Shown here in pieces: positions 57,392 to 64,000 of a DNA stretch of 64,000 nt. Origin of the DNA: Nothophaeocryptopus gaeumannii (lineage: Eukaryota > Ascomycota > Dothideomycetes > Mycosphaerellales > Mycosphaerellaceae); contig JASISA010000042.1 of NCBI GenBank assembly GCA_031771865.1, positions 186,001 through 250,000 on the forward strand. Direction: 5' to 3'. Position 1 is the first letter of the stretch. Each line of letters begins with the position of its first letter. The position numbers and the translations under genes were made by a program. Below the pieces are notes generated by a model. It was not told the DNA's origin. It ran no database searches and worked only from the letters and a program-made list of their open reading frames with translations.

Positions 57392-59554
57392 ATGCCGAGC
57401 GTACGAAGCAGTCGAGGTGTGATGATCGGACAAGGCGGCGTAAAGAAGTGGACGTACGAGGAAGATGGGATGCTGGAAGTTCTGGCCACTGAGTGGAATC
57501 TCACCTGGGCGCAGCGCGGGTCTCTCTGGCACGCGATCTTTCCCTACATGGATGGTGACGGCCGCCCCTACGACGCGAACCAGCTGTACGAAGCCTGGAG
57601 ACATCGCCACAACAAAGGTCGGCGCAAGTCCTTCCTGATGATCAGCCGGCCAAACCACGCGAAGAATGCACCGTACACGGCTGAAGAGATGGCTGTTTTT
57701 GATCAACACAAGCAGACTGTTCGCAATGCAGCGCAGAAGCTGAACATCAACCTCGCTGCCGCCACGCTGAATGGGCTCACCAATGACACGGGAAAGGTCG
57801 TCATGGAGAAGGGAATGTGTGATCTTCCTGTAGCGCAGCGCTTCACGCAGCCGCCAGTGTCTGCTCCAGGCTCAACTCCTTTCAACGAGCCGGCTGCCGG
57901 AGTCAAGCGCAAGAGAGAGACGGGGACCAACAACACATCTGATGGCCTATCGAAGCGCGGAACTGTTGATGCTTCTCCTCGAGCTCATACCACACGAGCG
58001 ACGAACGCCTCGACCACATCCTCAGCGGCGCAAGCATCTGGCTCGAGTACAACAACGGCTCCTCCGAACGTCGCTTCGAAGCCTCAGCGTCGCCAAGTTG
58101 ATCAAGCGAGCGCAGCCACAGAGACCTCTTCTGAATTCATCGTTCCTGATTCTGGCGGCGAAGAGGACTTCAACGTCGCTGCTAGAAAGCGTGCGAGTGG
58201 GGTTCGAGCGGCAATGCTTACTGGAAGCAATGAGAAGGCACAGAAGCAAACGGCTCATCCAGTGGAAGACAGCGCTCATGCTTGCAACGATAACGATCTC
58301 ACAAACAATCTCTCGAGCAGCATGGACGGGCCCAATGCCGGACGATCTACTAGAAACCAGACTCGGAAGGCGGCGGTCCAAGATCTCCAAAGCGGCGACG
58401 AGAAGCCATCGGAACAGGATGGCATTGCTCACCACAGCTCTAGCAACATTGACATCAACGGCATCATCTTGGACAACGTTGATCAGTCAAAAAATGGCAA
58501 CCCAAAGAAGCGCCAGCAGCAGATGTTTGCGAACTTCACCAACCTCACCAAATTCGACCCCATGCCAGATCCAAAATACCGGGTCATCGTTACACCCAAG
58601 CTCCCGAAGCCCGGTGAGCCACTGCGCATGGTCCACTGCAAGGAACTCTTTTTAAAAGGCGATCAACCAAAATATGTCGAGACTCAATACGCTTTCGGGC
58701 CAGATGACGCCAACGAAGCAATTCCGTACCAATACGGCGGTGTTGTCATGCGTGTTCGGTTTCGCGACACTCGCATTTCCCTGGACTGCAAGCGAGATGA
58801 GTTGCCATCTCAAGTCGCAAAGCGCATCGAGGGCGATGGTCATGATCTCAGCGACCTGTTTAATCGAACTGAGATCTCTGAAGATGACAAGATTCTACTT
58901 CAAGGATGGGAGGAGGACGTGATGGTGTGCGACAAAGCTGTTTGCAGCACGTGTGGCAAGAAGCTTCTTCACCTGGCAGATTCCATTGCTCATGGCTACC
59001 CGCTCGTCCACATCGCTGACTGCGGAGCCTCGCGAGACGGCCATCCGATGTTCAAGGGCCAGGTGGAGAGCATTCGCAACCACACCTTCGAGGACAGCAT
59101 CGGCCTCACCAAGCTGCACTTCCGAGATGGTTCCATTCGCCAAGTCATCACCTGCAACGGCGAGATCTGTCCATGCTCTTCAAAGCAGAACGCGGCGTCA
59201 GATCACAGCGCTGTCATCCGGGATGCTGGTTCCCACTTGACCCTGCTAAAGGCTGTGGTACCCCTGGAACATATCAACGAACTCTCGGCCAACGGAGCTT
59301 TGGACAAGGCGGCAACCAAGAAGCGACTTCGACGCCACATGTTTGGAAAGCCACCCTACTATCCTCGCAAGTCAAAGCCCTCGCGCGCTACACCTGGAGC
59401 AGCGGCTGAAGATGCCAGCGGTGACGAGGATTGGGATGGTGATATGGACTACTTCCTCGAGCACCAGGCCCGAAATCGCGAGAACGGCTCCCAGGGTGTC
59501 GAGCCGGCATCTCGCCAGAAGACCAACAACATCAACTTCTTCAATTGGGGTTGA
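57392..59554 (+). CDS. family 1 intact member: Myb/SANT-like domain, long disordered linker, one A and one B Cys module (720 aa)
   Basis: Uninterrupted from an ATG (MPSVRSSRGVMIGQGG). Residues about 20-110 are the Myb/SANT-like domain: KWTYEEDGMLEVLATEWNLT, LWHAIFPYMDG, QLYEAWRHRHNKGRR, ISRP, YTAEEMAVFDQHKQTVRNAA. Residues about 130-390 are Ser/Thr/Gln-rich and disordered. Module A starts at about residue 413 (RMVHCKELFLKGD ... PYQYGGVVMRV ... MVCDKAVCSTC). Module B follows (YPLVHIADCGASRDGHPMFK ... ITCNGEICPC). A basic C-terminus (KKRLRRHMFGKPPYYPRKSK) and an acidic end (SGDEDWDGDMDYF) close it. The basic stretch could be a nuclear signal. With the Myb-like fold this suggests a chromatin or DNA-associated protein (inference). 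No known family recognised. Confidence 0.8.
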   Translation: MPSVRSSRGVMIGQGGVKKWTYEEDGMLEVLATEWNLTWAQRGSLWHAIFPYMDGDGRPYDANQLYEAWRHRHNKGRRKSFLMISRPNHAKNAPYTAEEMAVFDQHKQTVRNAAQKLNINLAAATLNGLTNDTGKVVMEKGMCDLPVAQRFTQPPVSAPGSTPFNEPAAGVKRKRETGTNNTSDGLSKRGTVDASPRAHTTRATNASTTSSAAQASGSSTTTAPPNVASKPQRRQVDQASAATETSSEFIVPDSGGEEDFNVAARKRASGVRAAMLTGSNEKAQKQTAHPVEDSAHACNDNDLTNNLSSSMDGPNAGRSTRNQTRKAAVQDLQSGDEKPSEQDGIAHHSSSNIDINGIILDNVDQSKNGNPKKRQQQMFANFTNLTKFDPMPDPKYRVIVTPKLPKPGEPLRMVHCKELFLKGDQPKYVETQYAFGPDDANEAIPYQYGGVVMRVRFRDTRISLDCKRDELPSQVAKRIEGDGHDLSDLFNRTEISEDDKILLQGWEEDVMVCDKAVCSTCGKKLLHLADSIAHGYPLVHIADCGASRDGHPMFKGQVESIRNHTFEDSIGLTKLHFRDGSIRQVITCNGEICPCSSKQNAASDHSAVIRDAGSHLTLLKAVVPLEHINELSANGALDKAATKKRLRRHMFGKPPYYPRKSKPSRATPGAAAEDASGDEDWDGDMDYFLEHQARNRENGSQGVEPASRQKTNNINFFNWG

Positions 59555-59895
59555 ATGATAGCGCTGATAACGATGCAGTCAGCGGCGCGAACATTCTGAG
59601 CATGATTGAAACGCGGGCAGACGTGAAACGTACGAGATATGAGAGGATCCCAGCAACGAAGCTACGATACTTAACGATACTGGGAAGGCGTTCAGTGGCA
59701 AGGGCGAAACGTCCTGGCATAGAAGCTTCGCAGGTGACGGACGGGATGTTAGACCCTAGCTACGTCTGGTGCTGAGGTGATACTGCGTAAGATCTACGCA
59801 GTGCGCATTCTATGCTGGAGTGAAAGCATTACGATCAAACTCACGTGCAAGCACTACTCTCTTGTCTTCCTTTAATGAATTCCTTGTGTAGAACA
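59555..59895. other. spacer after the intact family 1 gene
   Basis: Nothing supported. Presumed terminator region of the 57392 gene. Confidence 0.4.
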
Positions 59896-61879
59896 ATGAT
59901 ACATCTTCTTCCCGTCCCAGCACGCTGGGCTGCCAACAGAGCGTGGCAGCCTTTGGCCTTGAGAGCATTCCAGATCTTCGAGAGTCATCTCATTGAGCAT
60001 CGATGTTCATCTCCCGGAAGACTCGCAGGTCGACATCAATATTCCGACCGCGCCCAGGCACCTAAACCTCGCAAGTGCCGCAAAAACGACGCTGATACTG
60101 GCGATGATAAGGAAACTCGCAGGGGGTCACCGAGTGAAGCCAACACCCAACACCCATCTTAACAACAAAATGAGATATTACCTACCACATTAGCTTCAGG
60201 AGATCTCCGTCTTGATGGGACGAACAGCGGCACAAAGTCGCAACGGCCCAGCTTCTTTCATGGCCTGGAGATTATCAGCAGGCCAAAGGCGGAGCTTTTG
60301 CTCGCATTGCCGCTCGACACGGTACTAGCCAGGAAGCTGGTGGCTAAGAGCAATGGTGACCGTCTGTCGAAAGAGAATGGACGGGCAGAGGTAGGCCCGA
60401 CGAGAGCAAATGTGCAGCCCAATCACAACACCTTTGACCGACAGAGCCTCACCGCAGCACCTCGCACTTCGGCGAACAACCAGCAGTCTGATGAAGCCCA
60501 GCAGGAAATCGAAGACGAACAAGGCGACAAGGATGACCTTCCACCAGGGCCTGTCATGAATCACCTGAGACCATTGCTCAAGGAGAGCGAGCCATGCAAT
60601 GAAAGTTCGACCAGCTCTCAGCACGAAGCGCGGTCGTCAATGCCACCACCACCACCACGGCCCAGATAACCATGGGTTACTATCAATCGACGCTCCAGTG
60701 CCCAGACTCAAGGTTCACCAAATATCAACGAATCCAGTATCAGTAAGAGCCATCGACCAACGGCGACTGTATCATCACTGAACGCCTAAGCTGCGAGACA
60801 GTCCGAAGACTACCATCGGCGGAAATTGTCGATTTCGTCTGCGACACCTGCGTTCGAACAAGCGGCGCCTGGCGAGTCGGTGTGAACAGGACCTGCTCCA
60901 CATCAGAATGCTGATGCCATTACTGAAGGCGCGAACATCGCTGGTCATGCTCAGACGGTCAACAGCGGCACTTCGAGGGGTCTGCAAGTGCAGCAACACA
61001 TGAGTTCTGATGAGCGGACTTACGACGACAATGAGGACGCTCGTGAGAGCCAGCTAGCACGTCGGCCTATTTCATCCATATCTGGTCAATTACACCTCAA
61101 TGCTGCCATGGAAAGCGACTCTCGTACACAGACTCAGACGCCTGTAACTACTCAACCAGAGATTTTGTCACGGATCAGAGGATGGCAAGCAATCAGCTAG
61201 CACAACGCTCATCTGGTAGTTTCTCAAGCTACCGATCAACAGAAGGTGAGCACGATCCCAACAACTTTGCATACAGCGTAGCATCGCCTCACGGACAAGC
61301 AGCAATGGGTCAGTCTCGCAATGCTGCGGCGCCCTCGAACGGGATCGATGACATCGATTACGCACAGCAGGACGTCAACAATGCTGCCGCTGGTCCTCGG
61401 GTGCATCAAGACTCCAACAATGGCAAAGAGGCGGATAAGGGTAACAAAGGAGATGGCGAAGAGGTCATGAGACAAGAGGATCAAGAAACGGAGACCAATG
61501 GGGTATGAGCTGGGAAGTGATGGTATGAGATCTTCAGAGTTTGGCTACGAAAATGATGGCATGGTAAGGCCGCAGCAATATAACGCTAAAATACTCTTTG
61601 CTTCCAGAAGCTTTGAGCATTGCGTGTTCTTGTATGGCCGAGGAACCTTTTACTATTGGTGCCATCTACGAATGCATCATATGCGACGGCGGGATCTGTT
61701 CATGCGCTACCTCGCAATATCAATTTCCCGAACTCAACAGTGGCTGGATTTGTTGACCACCAAACGCCGTGACAGGCATCATTCCAGCTCCAGTCCCGAC
61801 GATTATGTTGAAAAGAATCAACGAGCTGTCAAGAGATGGGATCTTGAGCAAGTCCGCGGTCAAGGCAAAGATTTGGTAG
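59896..61879 (+). pseudogene. decayed family 1 relative (linker, one Cys module and C-terminus recognisable)
   Basis: One frame is coding-like from 59896 to 61197 but is interrupted by TAA at 60160, TAA at 60667, TAA at 60787 and TGA at 60883. The sequence is Ser/Gln/Asn-rich like the family linker (QQSDEAQQEIEDEQGDKDDL, DERTYDDNEDARESQLARRP). It shifts frame at about 61190 (GIDDIDYAQQDVNNAAAGPR), then crosses a probable intron ending CTTCCAG at 61607. It continues as a module B end (AIYECIICDGGICSCATSQY), parallel to ITCNGEICPCSS of the intact gene. After a TGA at 61754 it matches that gene's next segment (IMLKRINELSRDGILSKSAV versus LEHINELSANGALDKAAT) and stops at a TAG at 61877. No Myb-like part was found. 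Confidence 0.5.
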
Positions 61880-62251
61880 GCCTAAGCACCGCCGAGATCG
61901 CCAATATCGACTGGAAGGTCCAGGAGCCTTGGAAAGTCATCACCTTCTCTCGATTCTGGAACACAGTGGAATGTGCGGTGCGGCTGTTTTGCGGTCGATC
62001 TAGCTCTTGGTATATTCTTGTCTCAGTTCCTTCGATCTTGCCAGAACCTTGTTGCAAAAGCCTGCCTTTCAACATTCCCACTGCCAGACCTGGACTTCTT
62101 CTTTTCTTCTTAGTCTTCTCGTGTCCGACACACAAAACCGGGGTCTGTCGAACGGATTCGAGCCAAAAGAAACAGGAAACAGAAAAGAGGCATACCTCTT
62201 CCAAATTCGCGAAAAGAAATCCAGAGGAATCTTGCAGTGTTACCATACGTC
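61880..62251. other. intergenic
   Basis: 5' flank of the last gene. The open frame crossing it (61498-62262) is a shadow of the pseudogene and has no support here. Confidence 0.35.
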
Positions 62252-63856
62252 ATGGCCAGTAAGAAACTGACAGCAATGCTGCAACCCAGACGCACCTGGT
62301 CTCGAGAAGAGCGTCACACACTTCGTATCTTGCGTGCCGAGTATCAGCTCATTTCGGACGATGCTGGACGTGTCTGGACTCAGATCCACGGCGTGTCATT
62401 GTCTTCAGATGGACTGCGAGACGCATATGATCACCGAAGCAAGACACGGAAAGCCAATGTTGACAAAAGAACTTACACAGCGGCCGAAGAGCACGAGCGT
62501 GATACTGCTCGGAAGCGGATAGAGGAAACGGCTGCAGATCTTCACCCCCCAATCGTATTGACTCCTGCCACAACACCTGATCCTCAGCCACAAGCAAAGC
62601 TTGCGAAGCCACGCACTGTACCCCAACAGCAAGACGCTCTCCCGTCAGCCGCTGCATCCGCTCCTCCATCTACATCACTGGTAGAAAAGATCGTGTCACA
62701 ACGGAAAGCCGCAGCTAAAGCAATCGAGAAAGGCTATCGTGAGAACAAGAGATCAAGGGTAACGTACTCCAGCGATGAGAATACAGACTATACCAGACCT
62801 GTCCAGCAGCCTTCTGGAGCTGATCAAGGGTCAAGAGCACGATATGCAACGCCATCAAGGAAGGAGCATCAGGTCGTTACTGATTCAGACGGACAGGACG
62901 AAGAGGGTGAGGGCAGCAGGACAGTCTCGGTGCAACAAAAAGGAAAGACGAAGAAGAAGATCCCCACGAAGGATGTTGTAGCTGAACCAAACGCGATCGA
63001 GGACGGCACTGACCAGGGACAAGGTCCACAAGATGGCGGAGGGAAGGATGACGTTGGAGACGACTCCGGTGCGATCCAAATGCGGTCTCAAAACTCGAAA
63101 TATGCACCTACTGCGCCGAAGAAAATACAGGTAATGCAAGCTCAGCCCTCAAGGTCTAGGACACAAGCCACCAGGCTGGATGCGAGTTCCGATCAGACAG
63201 CATCGGCGCTACTAGCACGAGAAAGCGAGAGACTCATCGCGCACTCTGGAAATTTCCGCCTTTATCGAGTCGATGACACTACCACTCACGGACAAGGCAC
63301 CGAATCGCCGCATGATTTCCGTGACTACGCTGGGGTTTCGAGCTCTCATACCATGTCACCATTGAGCATTGGCCAGATCGTCGGCCGTCTATTGCTTGGA
63401 GGTCCTCTCGCCAATGATCTTCGTTTTCTGCTGTCGCAAGTACTTCAAGAAGCCGAGATTATGAGCTTGCCTGGATTCATGGAGCATGTTCCAGAAGCAA
63501 CGTCGACTGAAAGTTCGACTGGTACTGATACTCCAAACAAATCCAGGGGCGACTTGACACAGCAAGCATCTATCGCGATTCCAACGAGGCAAGCAACATC
63601 TCCTGAACAAAAGTTGGAATCAAGGCTGTCACGAGCTTCGATCATGACGATACTGCACCACGGAGTGCAAAGAACGCCGGTGTGTACGAAGGCGAGCCCG
63701 TCAACGACACTGCAAGTCATGGAGAGGTACCACAGGACTCAGACGGTGCGGATCAGGATGAAGAGAGAGAAGTGGAATGGGAAGGTGGGGAGCAAGGGAA
63801 GGAGAAAGGAAGGGATTGAGCATGTATATGACTATCTTGAGCTCTTTAAGCTCTGA
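62252..63856 (+). CDS. family 1 divergent member: Myb/SANT-like domain with long disordered tail, no Cys modules (534 aa)
   Basis: ATG at 62252 (MASKKLTAMLQPRRTW). Residues about 14-95 carry a divergent copy of the N-terminal domain: WSREERHTLRILRAEYQLI, VWTQIHG, LRDAYDHRSKTRK, YTAAEEHERDTARKRIEETA. The rest is disordered and basic/acidic mixed (KTKKKIPTKDVVAEPN), with a more ordered patch near residues 370-415 (GQIVGRLLLGGPLANDLRFL, SQVLQEAEIMSLPGFMEHVP). No VHxxDL or Cys module follows before the window ends. From about 63610 the +1 frame gives an acidic tail (KNAGVYEGEPVNDTASHGEV, QDEEREVEWEGGEQGKEKG) ending at a TGA near 63819. This looks more natural than the Arg/Thr-rich end of the main frame, so a frameshift there is possible. 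Confidence 0.6.
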   Translation: MASKKLTAMLQPRRTWSREERHTLRILRAEYQLISDDAGRVWTQIHGVSLSSDGLRDAYDHRSKTRKANVDKRTYTAAEEHERDTARKRIEETAADLHPPIVLTPATTPDPQPQAKLAKPRTVPQQQDALPSAAASAPPSTSLVEKIVSQRKAAAKAIEKGYRENKRSRVTYSSDENTDYTRPVQQPSGADQGSRARYATPSRKEHQVVTDSDGQDEEGEGSRTVSVQQKGKTKKKIPTKDVVAEPNAIEDGTDQGQGPQDGGGKDDVGDDSGAIQMRSQNSKYAPTAPKKIQVMQAQPSRSRTQATRLDASSDQTASALLARESERLIAHSGNFRLYRVDDTTTHGQGTESPHDFRDYAGVSSSHTMSPLSIGQIVGRLLLGGPLANDLRFLLSQVLQEAEIMSLPGFMEHVPEATSTESSTGTDTPNKSRGDLTQQASIAIPTRQATSPEQKLESRLSRASIMTILHHGVQRTPVCTKASPSTTLQVMERYHRTQTVRIRMKREKWNGKVGSKGRRKEGIEHVYDYLELFKL

Positions 63857-64000
63857 GATCAAAGTAGTGTGAGAACAAACGGCTTTCAGCCTGCAGGGCT
63901 ACAGTATTATCATGCAAGGAAAGTCTTCGTTTGCAGAAGCTTTGACATCGTGACCTCCGTTCATCTTTCATTGTTTGGCTAGCATGGGCAGATAGGCTCG
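63857..64000. other. 3' flank to window edge
   Basis: No further coding signal before the window ends. Confidence 0.4.

Noticed and set aside
538..61879. A non-standard genetic code reading TAA/TAG as Gln
   Set aside because: Intact genes here end normally at TAG or TAA (dehydrogenase, sedolisin, peroxygenase, RNA ligase neighbourhood) and their frames contain no internal TAA or TAG, so the code is standard.
61498..62262. A 254-codon open frame
   Set aside because: It overlaps the better-supported Cys-module remnant in another frame (IICDGGICSC) and has no similarity to the family or any signal of its own.

Overview
This is a piece of nuclear DNA from a filamentous ascomycete fungus, probably a Dothideomycete-like mould. 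The last point is inference. The evidence is short GT...AG introns of 36-104 nt with CTGAC-type branch sites, monocistronic genes on both strands, GPI-anchored and secreted proteins, fungal-type S53 peptidase, heme-thiolate peroxygenase, HsbA-like and GH76/Dfg5-like proteins, and a decayed Tc1/mariner transposon. I see no tRNA, rRNA or CRISPR. Gene density is low and many loci are visibly decayed.

Layout. 0.3-5.3 kb: a hypothetical charged protein and a tryptophan-rich GPI-anchored wall protein. 7.6-18.2 kb: a conserved block with an Rnl2-type RNA ligase, a short-chain dehydrogenase, a dead small secreted protein gene, an S53 sedolisin and a heme-thiolate peroxygenase. 18.2-25 kb: gene-poor, then small hypotheticals and a coiled-coil protein. 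25.7-31.8 kb: two tandem copies of a family I do not recognise (here 'family 1'). It has an N-terminal Myb/SANT-like domain, a disordered linker and alternating Cys-containing modules with a VHxxDL start and a CxxxxCxxC end. 32-34 kb: a small secreted Cys protein and a decayed gene. 35-44 kb: at least four diverged, mostly broken paralogs of a second unrecognised family ('family 2') around an epoxide hydrolase-like enzyme. 44.5-50.1 kb: hypotheticals and an F-box-like gene abutted by a dead 1.5 kb Tc1/mariner element. 50.7-54.2 kb: cell-surface genes (HsbA-like and GH76). 57.4-63.9 kb: a second family 1 locus with one intact 720-aa member, one decayed member and one Myb-like-only divergent member.

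Two themes stand out. First, family 1 is a candidate undescribed intracellular protein system, with five copies or remnants in two clusters. Second, most premature stops in otherwise open genes (CAA to TAA, CAG to TAG, CGA to TGA, one ATG to ATA) are explained by single C-to-T changes on one strand or the other. That pattern is what repeat-induced point mutation or cytosine deamination would leave. Exon joins were worked out by eye from splice signals, frame and paralog comparison. No alignment or database search was run.
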